A stretch of DNA of 64,000 nucleotides from Winogradskyella ouciana (GTDB lineage Bacteria; Bacteroidota; Bacteroidia; Flavobacteriales; Flavobacteriaceae), in assembly GCF_009709615.1 (NCBI RefSeq), contig NZ_WJYA01000004.1, positions 765,804-829,803 of the forward strand, in the 5' to 3' direction. Below, in pieces: positions 18,553 through 28,308 of this stretch. Numbering within the stretch: the stretch's first letter is position 1; the number at the start of each line of letters is the position of its first letter. The position numbers were made by a program, and so were the translations under genes. The notes beneath the pieces are model-generated. The model was not told the DNA's origin. It was given only the letters and a program-made list of their open reading frames with translations, and did not search any database.

Positions 18553-20151
18553 ATGAGACATTCAATTAGTTTATTGGTACTGTTTTTTACTATATGTTCT
18601 TTTGGACAAAAAGAGTTTCATGTCTTTCCGATAGATGGTAAATCAATCCAAGGTTCTCCAAATGGCGATGGTAGCCTCAACAATCCATGGGATTTGCAAA
18701 CTGCATTATCACAATCTTCAGAACGTGTAAATGGTGGTGATATTATTTGGTTGCATAAGGGAATTTATACAGGTAAATTTAAAAGTACTTTAGAATCTAC
18801 AATAAAGGGTAAATATATAAGCGTAGTAGCATATAAGAACGACAAAGTTGTTCTCAATGGAAATGTTGATAGTAACAAAAATTATGTGCTCGAAGTTAAC
18901 GGAAGCAATGTCATTTATAAGAATTTTGAGATTACATTTTTAGGAAACTTTTCACGATCAAAATCAGTCAAAAATTTCAGAGCTGTTGCAGGCCTTAATC
19001 ATATGAAAGGGGAGGATTGTAAATTTCAGAAACTGGTAATTCACAACGTTCCTGGTTCTGGTATAGGCTCATGGAAAGCTACAGGAGGATCTATAATTGA
19101 GGATTGTATGATTTTCAATAATGGTTATCAAGGTACTCGTGGGCATGGAGTGGGTATTTATGTTCAGAATGAAAGTGATAAGACGAGAATTATTAGAAAT
19201 AATATCATTTTCAATAATTATTACAAAGGCATAGAAGTGTGGTCAGCTACCTCTGGAACTAAACGAGAATTTGTTAAGAATGTATCACTAACCGATAATA
19301 TTATATTCAATAATGGTGCACCTACTGGTAGGCCTTGTTCAAACCTTATTGTTGCTTCTGGAGATGCTGATGGTATCAATGTGGCCAAGAATATAAAAGT
19401 TAAAGACAACGTGCTTTATCACAATACTGATTTTACGGATTTTAAGAATTTTGGTTATGGTAATTCGCTGACTCTAGGTTATACACCAAAAGCATTAGTA
19501 GAAGATATAACCATTACGGATAATGTTATAATTGGAAGAAACAACGCCTTAAACATTATGCACGCTAAGTCTCTGGTGTTTAAAAACAATACAGTTTATA
19601 CAGGCTATGTGCATTTAGCAACATCTAGTCTTCCTGCACTAGAAATGGGTCGCTTGAGTTTTAACAACAATAGATTCCATACTAGAAAAACGGCAGGATT
19701 AAGAGTATTAAAACATAAAGATTACAAACTTTCGGACTGGAAAACCACTTTTGGTATAGATGAAAATAGCGAGTGGAAACAACTAAAGGATTTCCAAATC
19801 AACCCAGTTTTAAAAGTAGTAGAGCTCAAAACGAAAAAAAATCATTTCAATGTGGCATTGCTTCAAAAAGAAGGAAAAGATGTTACGGTAGATTTTAGTG
19901 AGTTTGATATTGAGGAAGGTTCATCGTATAAAATCTACGATATTGAAAATAGAACCGTAGTAGTTAAATCTGGCGAGATTTCAAAAGATATGAAAGTAAC
20001 ATTCCCAATGGGATTAAAGGCTTTTGAAAAACCGACACATAACACTATGGCAACAAAAACCTCCAGTAATTTTGGAGTCTTTAGAGTTGAGTTTGAAACG
20101 CCAAAGAAAAAGGAAGGATTTTTTAAACGATTCTTTGGCTGGCTATTTTAA
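18553..20151 (+). CDS. Secreted right-handed parallel beta-helix protein
   Basis: 532 residues. A signal peptide (MRHSISLLVLFFTICSFGQ) precedes a repeated pattern of N-x-I/V-x-F/x-N turns over residues about 90-360, as in pectate-lyase-like beta-helices (PbH1 repeats). The opening PNGDGSLNNPWDLQTAL is common in DUF1565-type proteins of this phylum. A positively charged C-terminal tail (KKKEGFFKRFFGWLF) could be amphipathic. Function may be polysaccharide binding or lyase activity, but no catalytic residues were identified. Confidence 0.8.
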   Translation: MRHSISLLVLFFTICSFGQKEFHVFPIDGKSIQGSPNGDGSLNNPWDLQTALSQSSERVNGGDIIWLHKGIYTGKFKSTLESTIKGKYISVVAYKNDKVVLNGNVDSNKNYVLEVNGSNVIYKNFEITFLGNFSRSKSVKNFRAVAGLNHMKGEDCKFQKLVIHNVPGSGIGSWKATGGSIIEDCMIFNNGYQGTRGHGVGIYVQNESDKTRIIRNNIIFNNYYKGIEVWSATSGTKREFVKNVSLTDNIIFNNGAPTGRPCSNLIVASGDADGINVAKNIKVKDNVLYHNTDFTDFKNFGYGNSLTLGYTPKALVEDITITDNVIIGRNNALNIMHAKSLVFKNNTVYTGYVHLATSSLPALEMGRLSFNNNRFHTRKTAGLRVLKHKDYKLSDWKTTFGIDENSEWKQLKDFQINPVLKVVELKTKKNHFNVALLQKEGKDVTVDFSEFDIEEGSSYKIYDIENRTVVVKSGEISKDMKVTFPMGLKAFEKPTHNTMATKTSSNFGVFRVEFETPKKKEGFFKRFFGWLF

Positions 20152-20267
20152 CATTTAATAAGTTAGTTTATAATTATACAGAGTTTTCACCGTTATAGAT
20201 TTTGTATTGAATTATATTTACATTAATTACAATTCATCATAAAAATAATAATCAAAAAACGAAGCAA

Positions 20268-23200
20268 ATGCTACTTCTCAAAAGACAATTCATCATCGTT
20301 TTTCTCATGTTTTCTCTACTCGGTATTGCTCAGAAATCTGCGGTTTATACTAGTGATTTAAAAGATTATCAGAAAGCATTGACCTTATACAACAATAAGC
20401 AGTACAAAGCAGCACAATCCTTGTTCGATGATATAAAGTACAATACTGACGATAAGATGCTGAAATCGGATTGCTCGTATTATATCGCCAATTGTGCAGT
20501 ACGATTAAATCAAAGAAATGCTGATGACTTAATCACAGAATTTGTCGAGGAATATCCAACAAGCACCAAACGTAATACGGCTTATTTAGACGTAGCCGAT
20601 TATTATTTCGAAAATTCTAAATACGCTTACGCACGTAAATGGTATCAAAAAGTGGATGAACTGAGCATTGCACGTTCTGAGCGTGAACGCTACTATTTTA
20701 ACTACGGTTACAGTCTATATGCTACCAAAAGTAAAACTCAAGCTACAAAATATTTAAACCGTGTTGTGGACTCCCAAGAATATGGTTCGCAAGCCAAGTA
20801 TTATATCGGTTACATGGCTTATGAAGGTGATGATTATGATACAGCCAACGAATATTTTGACCAGGTTAGTGATAACGAAAAGTACAAGGAAAAGCTATCC
20901 TACTATCAGGCAGATTTAAACTTTAAATTAGGAAAGTTTGAAAAAGCCATTGAACTAGCAAAGGCGCAATTACCAAATGCCAGAGGTGAGGAAGAGTCCG
21001 AGCTGTCTAAAATTATTGGAGAAAGCTATTTTAACCTAGAAAAATATGAAGAAGCCTTGCCATACCTCAAAGCATACCAAGGCAAGCGTGGCAAATGGAA
21101 CAATACCGATTACTACCAATTAGGTTACACGTACTACAAGCAAAATGATTTTGAAGCTGCCATTTCTGAATTCAATAAAATTATTGATGGTAACAATTCC
21201 GTAGCTCAAAATGCCTATTACCATTTGGGCGAGAGTTATATCAACCTCGATAAGAAGCAAGAAGCACTGAATGCTTTTAGAAACGCTTCTGAAATGGATT
21301 ACGATCTCAAAATTCAGGAAGATGCTTGGTTAAACTATGCCAAAATCAGTTACGAAATTGGTAACCCGTACCAATCGGTTCCGCAGGTATTGGCTGGTTA
21401 TTTGGATAAATACCCAGAAACAAGTTATAGAGAGGAAATCGAAACCTTATTGATAGATTCTTACATCACATCAAAAAATTACAAGGAAGCACTTGAGCTT
21501 TTAAAAGGGAAGAACAGCTTTGAAAATAAAGTAGCTTACCAAAAAGTGGCATTCTTTAGAGGTGTTGAACTTTACAATGAAACCAAGTATAGTGAAGCTC
21601 TAGATTTATTCAACAATTCGTTAAAAGAGCCAAGAGACCCAATCTTTGTAGCAAAGGCAACATTTTGGAAAGCAGAAACCGAATACAATCTTTCCAATTT
21701 TAACGATGCGTTGATTGGCTTTAAACAATTTAAGGGAATGGCTGAGGCCTCAGACCTTCCTGAAAGTGAAAATCTTGATTATAACTTGGCTTACACCTAT
21801 TTTAAGTTGAAGGATTATAACAATGCCTCTAATTACTTTCAGAAGTTCGTAGATAAAAATTCGAGCGATAGACTCAGAAGAAATGATGCCTATCTAAGAT
21901 TGGCAGATGGATATTTTGTATCGAGTAAGTATCAAAATGCTATAAATGCTTATGATAAAGCGATTCAAATCAATGAAATAGAAACAGACTATGCAGCATT
22001 TCAAAAAGCGATGAGTCATGGGTATTTAAGCAAGAGTTCTACAAAAATTTCTGAGTTAAACGCCTTTATAGAAGGTTATCCAAAATCAGCTTTAAGAGAC
22101 GATGCTATGTACGAATTGGCAAATTCTTACGTAAAGACTGGTGATACAGATAAGGCTATGCAAATGTATGACCGTTTAAATTCTGAATATAGACGAAGTG
22201 CGTTCACATCAAAAGCTTTGTTGCGCCAAGGTTTGGTCTATTACAACAGTAACGATAATGAACGTGCATTGACCAAGTTTAAGAAAGTAGCGAGTGACTT
22301 TCCTGGTTCTGGAGAGGCTGTACAGGCAGTTTCCACGGCACGTTTAATTTATATCGATTTAGGTCGTGTGGATGAATATGCATCTTGGGTAAAATCTCTA
22401 GACTATGTTGAGGTAACCGATGTTGAATTGGATAATACCATGTATTTGGCAGCAGAAAAACCGTATTTAGATAATGATACAGATAATGCCATTCGTCAGT
22501 TCAATAAATATCTGAATCAATTCTCGAATGGAATCCATGCTTTAAAATCACACTTTTATTTAGCACAGTTGTATTACCAAAAGGATTTGTTCGAAAATGC
22601 ACAACCGCATTACCAATATGTTGTTGAGGCTGCAAAAAGTGAATATACCGAACAAGCAACAGTTAGGTTATGCGAAATTTACCTGAACGATTCCAATTGG
22701 TCTAAAGCCATTCCAGTATTAAAGACTTTGGAAGTCGAAGCAGACTATCCGCAGAATGTATTATATGCGCAATCCAATTTAATGAATGCCTATTACCAAA
22801 CTGAAGATTACAATCAGGCAGAGACCTATGCCGAAAGAGTATTGGGCAATTCAAACTTGGATAACAAAGTAAAGAGCGATGCCAAAATCATCATTGCGCG
22901 TTCAGCCATAAAAACCGGTAATGAGGCCAAGGCAAAAGGTGCTTATGCAGATGTTGAAAAAATTGCCACAGGTAGTCTAGCTGCTGAAGCTCTGTTCTAT
23001 AACGGCTACTTTAAGAACAAAGAGGGTAAGTATGAAGCTTCTAATACAATCATCCAAAGATTGGCAAAGGATTATAGCAGCTACAAATACTATAGCGCCA
23101 AGGGCTTGGTGGTTATGGCAAAGAATTTCTATGCTTTGGGAGATGCCTTTCAAGCGACCTATATTTTGGAAAGCGTGATTTCAAACTTCCCGGATTTTGA

Positions 23201-23291
23201 CGATGTTGTACAAGAAGCAAGAATAGAACTCAATAAAATAAAAGCCGAAGAAGCAAAAACAAATTCATCAATCGAAACAGACGATAATTAA
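20268..23291 (+). CDS. Large exported TPR-repeat protein
   Basis: 1007 residues with an N-terminal signal peptide (QFIIVFLMFSLLGIAQ) followed by some twenty or more tetratricopeptide-type helical repeats with recurring Y-Y-L-G-x-x-Y and A-L-x-x-F patterns. The C-terminus is acidic. Such proteins act as periplasmic scaffolds, comparable with BamD/YbgF-like TPR proteins. The next gene on the same strand encodes an outer-membrane barrel, and the two may work together. No enzymatic motif. Confidence 0.85.
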   Translation: MLLLKRQFIIVFLMFSLLGIAQKSAVYTSDLKDYQKALTLYNNKQYKAAQSLFDDIKYNTDDKMLKSDCSYYIANCAVRLNQRNADDLITEFVEEYPTSTKRNTAYLDVADYYFENSKYAYARKWYQKVDELSIARSERERYYFNYGYSLYATKSKTQATKYLNRVVDSQEYGSQAKYYIGYMAYEGDDYDTANEYFDQVSDNEKYKEKLSYYQADLNFKLGKFEKAIELAKAQLPNARGEEESELSKIIGESYFNLEKYEEALPYLKAYQGKRGKWNNTDYYQLGYTYYKQNDFEAAISEFNKIIDGNNSVAQNAYYHLGESYINLDKKQEALNAFRNASEMDYDLKIQEDAWLNYAKISYEIGNPYQSVPQVLAGYLDKYPETSYREEIETLLIDSYITSKNYKEALELLKGKNSFENKVAYQKVAFFRGVELYNETKYSEALDLFNNSLKEPRDPIFVAKATFWKAETEYNLSNFNDALIGFKQFKGMAEASDLPESENLDYNLAYTYFKLKDYNNASNYFQKFVDKNSSDRLRRNDAYLRLADGYFVSSKYQNAINAYDKAIQINEIETDYAAFQKAMSHGYLSKSSTKISELNAFIEGYPKSALRDDAMYELANSYVKTGDTDKAMQMYDRLNSEYRRSAFTSKALLRQGLVYYNSNDNERALTKFKKVASDFPGSGEAVQAVSTARLIYIDLGRVDEYASWVKSLDYVEVTDVELDNTMYLAAEKPYLDNDTDNAIRQFNKYLNQFSNGIHALKSHFYLAQLYYQKDLFENAQPHYQYVVEAAKSEYTEQATVRLCEIYLNDSNWSKAIPVLKTLEVEADYPQNVLYAQSNLMNAYYQTEDYNQAETYAERVLGNSNLDNKVKSDAKIIIARSAIKTGNEAKAKGAYADVEKIATGSLAAEALFYNGYFKNKEGKYEASNTIIQRLAKDYSSYKYYSAKGLVVMAKNFYALGDAFQATYILESVISNFPDFDDVVQEARIELNKIKAEEAKTNSSIETDDN

Positions 23292-23346
23292 ACATGAAAG
23301 CATTTTGACTGTGCTCAATATAACAGTCTTGAATCATTAATTTATT

Positions 23347-23368
23347 GTCAGGCTGAGCGCAGTCGAAG
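23347..23368 (+). repeat. Short interspersed repeat (GTC..CTGAG..GTCGAAG type)
   Basis: GTCAGGCTGAGCGCAGTCGA followed by AG lies between the TPR and barrel genes. Related forms occur at 25138 and 29768. This kind of short dispersed sequence is common in flavobacterial intergenic DNA (general knowledge). Confidence 0.6.
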
Positions 23369-23392
23369 CCAAAAAAATTTAAATCAAAAAAC

Positions 23393-25129
23393 ATGAAAAT
23401 CAAGTTTTTAATTTTTATAATCACCATAGCAACCGGTTTATCATTTATAAATGCCCAAGAGCGCAAAAATGACACTATTGACGATCAAGTGGTAAATGTG
23501 GTAAAACCGTATACACCAACGATTTCTGATGCGTTTAAAATTAAGGATACACCAAAATTGAGCGACTCTAATATAGTGAAGAAAAAGGAAGTGAAATACA
23601 ATATCTTCTCAATCCCTGTGGCATCAACTTTTACACCTGCAAAAGGAAAAGCGGCTAATGTAGATAAGGCAAAACCAGTGAAGTTATACGATAATTATGC
23701 CTCTCTTGGCGTGGGAACTTACACTACAATTTTGGGCGAGGTATATCTTAACCATGAGTTGAGCAGTACCGAAAATGTTGGCGGTTATTTTAGCCATCAT
23801 TCCTCACAAGGTGGTATCGACAATGTGTTTTTGGATGACAATTTCAGTAAAACTGGTTTAAATGCACATTATTCACAGAAACTTAGGGATTTTTCGTGGA
23901 AAGTAGATGGAGGTGTTGATTTAATGACTTACAACTGGTACGGTTTACCAGAGGGATATGAAGATCAAGCTAGTGATATAGACCCTAGGCATTCCTTTAA
24001 CAGCTTTTACATAGGAGGTAAATTAAAGTTTGATGACGCCATCATAAAAGACGGAAGCGTGAGATTCAGACGTTTTGGCGACGATCAAGATTCTGGTGAG
24101 AATAGATTTGTGGCTAAAACAAATTTTGCTATTCCTGTTCAAGGCGAAGAAATAAACACTGAATTTTATGTGGATTATATAGGAGGTAGTTTTGACGAAA
24201 GTTATTTTGGTGGTGATGAAATTAATTACGGAAACGTAACCTTTGGTTTATCTCCATCATACCAAATGAAACAAGATGATTTAACTGTTAGTTTGGGTGT
24301 TCGTTTGGTCTATCTTAATGATACTGAGTTTAGTGACAATAAGTTCTTTATTTATCCAAATTTTGAAGCATCCTACCGTTTAGTTGATGAGATTTTAATC
24401 GCCTATGGTGGAATTAAAGGAGATCTTCAACAAAATTCGTACTATCAATTTGCAAGTGAAAACCCATTTGTGTCACCAACCTTGTTAATCGCTCCAACAG
24501 ACCAACGCTATAATGGATTTATTGGGTTAAAAGGAAAGTTGTCTAATAATGTAAGTTATAATATTAAGGGAAGCTATTATTCTGAAGATAATAAGCCGTT
24601 ATATAGGTTAAATACAGTAAGAAATTTTTCGTTTGGTAGCGGAGCAGAAGATTATTATTACGGTAATTCATTCGGAATTGTTTATGATGATGTCACTACA
24701 TTCTCTGTGGGAGGTGAGCTAAATATTGATGTCAATAGAAACTTTACTCTAGGTTTAAAAGGTGAGTACTTTGGTTATAATACGGATACACAAGCCGAAG
24801 CATGGAACCTGCCAGATGTGACCGGTTCTATTTTTATGGATGTTCAGATTACGGAACAGTGGTTTGCTGGTGCTAGTGCTTATTTTGTTGGTGAGCGAAA
24901 AGATTTATTTGAATTGGAAGGCTCTTTAACAGGCGATTCAATTATGGAGATGATAACACTAGAAAGTTACTTTGATGCCAATGCACATTTGGGTTACAAG
25001 ATAAATGACCAACTTTCAATTTTTGCTAAAGTGAATAATATTTTAAATCAAGATTATCAGCGTTACCTCAACTTCCCAGTACAAGGTTTTCAAGCTTTAG
25101 CTGGTGCTACGTATCAATTTGATTTTTAA
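23393..25129 (+). CDS. Outer-membrane beta-barrel protein (TonB-dependent-receptor-like barrel)
   Basis: 578 residues. A signal peptide (FLIFIITIATGLSFINAQ) is followed by an unstructured stretch with VVNVVKPYTPTISDAFKIKD, then amphipathic beta strands to the end, terminating in TYQFDF with the C-terminal aromatic residue typical of Bam substrates. There is no plug domain at the N-terminus. INDQLSIFAKVNNILNQDY near the C-terminus is typical of TonB-dependent receptor barrels. Located 101 bp downstream of the TPR gene with only a short repeat between, so the pair is probably co-transcribed. Confidence 0.82.
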   Translation: MKIKFLIFIITIATGLSFINAQERKNDTIDDQVVNVVKPYTPTISDAFKIKDTPKLSDSNIVKKKEVKYNIFSIPVASTFTPAKGKAANVDKAKPVKLYDNYASLGVGTYTTILGEVYLNHELSSTENVGGYFSHHSSQGGIDNVFLDDNFSKTGLNAHYSQKLRDFSWKVDGGVDLMTYNWYGLPEGYEDQASDIDPRHSFNSFYIGGKLKFDDAIIKDGSVRFRRFGDDQDSGENRFVAKTNFAIPVQGEEINTEFYVDYIGGSFDESYFGGDEINYGNVTFGLSPSYQMKQDDLTVSLGVRLVYLNDTEFSDNKFFIYPNFEASYRLVDEILIAYGGIKGDLQQNSYYQFASENPFVSPTLLIAPTDQRYNGFIGLKGKLSNNVSYNIKGSYYSEDNKPLYRLNTVRNFSFGSGAEDYYYGNSFGIVYDDVTTFSVGGELNIDVNRNFTLGLKGEYFGYNTDTQAEAWNLPDVTGSIFMDVQITEQWFAGASAYFVGERKDLFELEGSLTGDSIMEMITLESYFDANAHLGYKINDQLSIFAKVNNILNQDYQRYLNFPVQGFQALAGATYQFDF

Positions 25130-25137
25130 TAAGGTCT

Positions 25138-25173
25138 GTCATTCTGAACTGTCACACAGAGCTTGTCGAAGTG
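25138..25173 (+). repeat. Short interspersed repeat (GTCATTCTGA...GTCGAAGTG type)
   Basis: Starts with GTCATTCTGAACTG and ends with CTTGTCGAAGTG. It sits in the 63-bp gap between convergent genes and shares both ends with the elements at 23347 and 29768. Confidence 0.55.
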
Positions 25174-25192
25174 TTGTTTCAGAATTTCACTT

Positions 25193-25894
25193 TCATAAAT
25201 GAGAAATTTTTGCCAAATAATCAAAATGCGCACCATCCATTATTTTTTCACATTGTAAACCAACGGTTTGGCAAGCAGTATGTAAAGTTTCAAAATCAAG
25301 GTAAAGCCATTTCATGGGTACTTCCTCTTCGCCTTTATAGCTGAGGTAATAATCAAGTTCGCCATAATACGGACTGTTTAAATCTATCCAAGTACCACCA
25401 TCTTCGCCTTCGTACATATAGGATATGTCAGAAGAATCGATTAGGATTTGTCCGTTGGGATTTAATAATGATTTTAGGTGTATTAAGTATTTAGTAACTT
25501 GTGATAGCTCTTGAAAAATTCCTGTACCATTCATTAATAATAGAATCGTATCAAATGTTTCACTTTCTTCCAAAAGTGGTTTTAATTCAATATTCAAAAC
25601 ACCACGCTGTTTTGCTACTTCAATAGCACCTTGAGATGTATCAATAGCTTTTACCTTATAACCTTTGTTTTGCAACCATAACGCATGGCTACCAGCGCCA
25701 CAACCCACATCAAGAATGTGTCCTTTACTTAAATTTAGAGCTTTTTGTTCCAGCTTTGGCATTTCAGCATAATCCCTAAACAAATAGGGAAGTGGTAGTT
25801 CGTCTTCATCGGAGATATTGGTCCAAGTGACGATATCTTTAGAATAATTGTTATTCTGATAATCCCTTAAGGCCTTTCCGAAGATATCTTTCAT
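25193..25894 (-). CDS. Class I SAM-dependent methyltransferase
   Basis: 233 residues from the ATG at 25894. Motif I ILDVGCGAGSHALWL is at about residues 59-73, followed by VKAIDTSQGAIEVA. A longer reading frame to 25930 exists, but its first 12 codons come from the palindromic repeat at 25906-25994, so the internal ATG is chosen. The substrate is unknown. It is divergent from the YkgJ-like gene, and the repeat fills their shared upstream region. Confidence 0.82.
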   Translation of the reverse strand: MKDIFGKALRDYQNNNYSKDIVTWTNISDEDELPLPYLFRDYAEMPKLEQKALNLSKGHILDVGCGAGSHALWLQNKGYKVKAIDTSQGAIEVAKQRGVLNIELKPLLEESETFDTILLLMNGTGIFQELSQVTKYLIHLKSLLNPNGQILIDSSDISYMYEGEDGGTWIDLNSPYYGELDYYLSYKGEEEVPMKWLYLDFETLHTACQTVGLQCEKIMDGAHFDYLAKISHL

Positions 25895-25905
25895 AATTAT
25901 TTTCT

Positions 25906-25994
25906 TGTCATTGCGAGCGAAGCGCGGCAATCTCTTTTTTAATTTAACTATTTTTGTTACAGATTACCACGTCACTACGTTCCTCGTAATGACA
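25906..25994. repeat. Palindromic repeat element (TGTCATTGCGAG...type) between divergent genes
   Basis: The left arm starts TTGTCATTGCGAGCGAAGCG and ends GGCAATCTC (to 25934); the right arm (25961-25994) is its imperfect reverse complement, starting AGATTACCACG and ending TAATGACA. The arms flank about 26 bp of AT-rich DNA. A compact version of the same element lies inside the coding region at 30836. Comparable elements are known from several bacterial genomes (general knowledge). Confidence 0.8.
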
Positions 25995-26015
25995 TTTACT
26001 TTGTATTTTTACACT

Positions 26016-26510
26016 ATGCAAGACCAAATCAATAATCTTCCTAAGCTCGCCAAAGATAGGCATAAGGAAAACAAAACTTTCTTTACAAAACTGAGAAAAA
26101 AGCCACCCAAGCAATTGGATTATTTAATGCAAGATCTACACAAGGAAGAATTTGAACGCACAGATTGTTTAGATTGTGCCAACTGCTGTAAAACTACTGG
26201 ACCGCTTTTTACAGACAAGGATATTAAGCGCATTGCTAAGTTCTTTAAAATGAAAGAACAGCAATTTATAGAAGCATATCTTCGTTTAGATGAAGACAAT
26301 GATTATGTATTGCAATCTGTACCTTGTGCGTTTTTAGGAGCGGATAACTATTGTTCAATTTATGAAGTGAGACCAAAGGCTTGTAGAGAATTTCCGCATA
26401 CGGATAGAAAAAAGTTTCAGCAAATTTCTAACTTAACACTCAAAAATGTGGTTATATGTCCTGCTGCTTTTAACATCGTTGAAGAAATGAAAAAACGAAT
26501 TCAATTATAA
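26016..26510 (+). CDS. YkgJ/UPF0153-family cysteine-cluster protein
   Basis: 164 residues from the ATG at 26016. The conserved cysteines appear in DCLDCANCCKTTGP (about 46-59), then in VPCAFLGADNYCSIYEVRPKAC (split around residues 98-120), and in VVICPAAF near the end. These match the putative zinc- or iron-binding CxxCxxCC family PF03692, of unknown exact function. An in-frame upstream extension to 25905 exists but reads through the palindromic repeat, so it is rejected as coding. Confidence 0.85.
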   Translation: MQDQINNLPKLAKDRHKENKTFFTKLRKKPPKQLDYLMQDLHKEEFERTDCLDCANCCKTTGPLFTDKDIKRIAKFFKMKEQQFIEAYLRLDEDNDYVLQSVPCAFLGADNYCSIYEVRPKACREFPHTDRKKFQQISNLTLKNVVICPAAFNIVEEMKKRIQL

Positions 26511-26560
26511 AATTTATGCTTCGGAATAATTTTTGATACTCTATTTTGAAAAAAAATAAA

Positions 26561-27460
26561 ATGAAAAAACTCTATACGACCCTAGCACTCGTCTTTTTTG
26601 GAATGAGTATTTCCTTTGCACAGGCTTGGATGACCAATTTAGAAATTGCCCAACGCTTGGCACAGGTGCAAAATAAAATGGTGCTCATGGTTTGGGAAGA
26701 AACCACTAACTATCAGTATCCGGTTTTTGTAAAAGATGATAGAGGGAGAACCATCTATATAGATAATTTATTTGAAGATGAGGAAGTGAGCCCATTAATC
26801 TGGGAGTACTTTGTGCCTGTTATAGTGAGTGAGTATAGATATGCGGATTTGTACGAGAAAATTAAAGGAAAGCGAAGTCAAATTTACATCGATAAGTTTA
26901 ATGACGACTCTATAAAAATTATGGATGTTAACGGTAATATTTTAAACGTCAGTTATTTTACGGAAGACTTTCAGAATATTACGGAAATCATAAGGCTTTA
27001 TGGGCTTAATACGCAGTATATCGCTCAAGAACTCAAGGACTATAAAAGTGAAAAAGATTTTTATTCGGCTTATTATTTAGCTTCAAAGTATTTGGACTTT
27101 GCGCTGTATGCCGATACAAAGACACGATCTAGTATTGTAAACCTCTCTAATATATATCTTCAGGAAGCTGTTGAATTGATAAAAGAACAAGAACCAGAAG
27201 ATAGACCAAGCTTAGAGCAGCGTTGCGAATTACTTAAAATACAAGAATACCTCATATTAAAACGCCCAAAGAAAGTCATAAGGTTGTTGAGAAAGCTGAA
27301 GGATGAAGACATCTATGAGAGCAATAAGTCTTTTGTTGCTTTTCTTTATTACACGGCATATATGAGTACAGACAAACCTGAAGATGCAGAACCATGGAAA
27401 GCTAAAATTTCTTTAGTAAATTTGAGCAAAGCCCAGAAGATTATAAATCTTAATACTTAA
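26561..27460 (+). CDS. Exported protein of unknown function, thioredoxin-like N-terminal region
   Basis: 299 residues from the ATG at 26561; a TTG 15 bp upstream is in frame but less likely. Signal peptide MKKLYTTLALVFFGMSISFAQ. The following stretch NLEIAQRLAQVQNKMVLMVWEE and the later KIMDVNGNIL resemble the start and a strand of thioredoxin-fold proteins, but the CxxC motif is absent. The second half is helical and TPR-like. It ends 2 bp before the hydroxylase gene, so it is probably in one operon with it. No function is claimed. Confidence 0.7.
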   Translation: MKKLYTTLALVFFGMSISFAQAWMTNLEIAQRLAQVQNKMVLMVWEETTNYQYPVFVKDDRGRTIYIDNLFEDEEVSPLIWEYFVPVIVSEYRYADLYEKIKGKRSQIYIDKFNDDSIKIMDVNGNILNVSYFTEDFQNITEIIRLYGLNTQYIAQELKDYKSEKDFYSAYYLASKYLDFALYADTKTRSSIVNLSNIYLQEAVELIKEQEPEDRPSLEQRCELLKIQEYLILKRPKKVIRLLRKLKDEDIYESNKSFVAFLYYTAYMSTDKPEDAEPWKAKISLVNLSKAQKIINLNT

Positions 27461-27462
27461 AA

Positions 27463-28308
27463 ATGGTGGAAACCTTAATTAATTATTTTGAGACCATCCC
27501 GTCCAAACACCGTAGTCTTATTTTGGTTGGTGGACTTACTCTGTTTTGGTTAATTGAAAGTGGACTGCCTTTATTTAAGTTTAAATACAACAAATGGAGA
27601 CATGCACTACCTAATTTATTTTTTACTTTAACCACGGTAATCATCAATTTTGCCTTTGCTTTTCTGTTGCTTGGTGCAGCTGACTGGGTAAAAGCCAATG
27701 ATTTTGGAGTTATTAATTGGTTACCGGAAATGCCGTTATGGTTGTATGCATTTTTAGGAGTGTTATTGTTAGATTTTTTTGGTGCTTATTTGGCTCATTA
27801 TGTAGAGCACAAGGTAAAGCCTTTATGGATGGTGCATTTGGTACATCATACAGACCATAATGTAGATACAACAACGGCTAACAGACATCATCCTATAGAA
27901 AGTGTTATAAGATTTATATTCACGCTTTTGGGAGTTTTAATTGTCGGTACACCAATAGCTTTAGTGTTTTTGTACCAGTCCTTGTCATTGGTGTTTACCC
28001 AGTTTACACATGCAAATATTAAGATGCCTAAAGGTTTGGATAAAGTTTTAAGTTATTTTATTGTGTCGCCAGATATGCATAAAATTCACCACCATTACAG
28101 ATTGCCTTATACAGATTCTAACTATGGCAATATATTTAGCATTTGGGATCGCCTATTTGGGACGTATATGTACATGGATCGCGAAAAATTGGTGTATGGA
28201 GTTGATGTGTTTCCTGATGAGAAAAAGAATGGTCATATCGGTGAATTGCTAAAGCAGCCTTTTCAGAAATATGAAAAACCTACCTTATCAGCTGATTTTG
28301 AGGAATAG
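27463..28308 (+). CDS. Sterol desaturase/fatty-acid hydroxylase-family membrane protein
   Basis: 281 residues with four to five hydrophobic helices. The di-iron histidine boxes are visible: HYVEH near residue 110, HLVHH near 125, NRHHP near 142, and MHKIHHHY near 207. These proteins hydroxylate or desaturate lipids in the membrane using O2 (family knowledge). The 3' end overlaps the next gene by 38 bp, indicating close coupling with a glycerophosphodiesterase-like lipoprotein. Both suggest lipid metabolism. Confidence 0.9.
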   Translation: MVETLINYFETIPSKHRSLILVGGLTLFWLIESGLPLFKFKYNKWRHALPNLFFTLTTVIINFAFAFLLLGAADWVKANDFGVINWLPEMPLWLYAFLGVLLLDFFGAYLAHYVEHKVKPLWMVHLVHHTDHNVDTTTANRHHPIESVIRFIFTLLGVLIVGTPIALVFLYQSLSLVFTQFTHANIKMPKGLDKVLSYFIVSPDMHKIHHHYRLPYTDSNYGNIFSIWDRLFGTYMYMDREKLVYGVDVFPDEKKNGHIGELLKQPFQKYEKPTLSADFEE

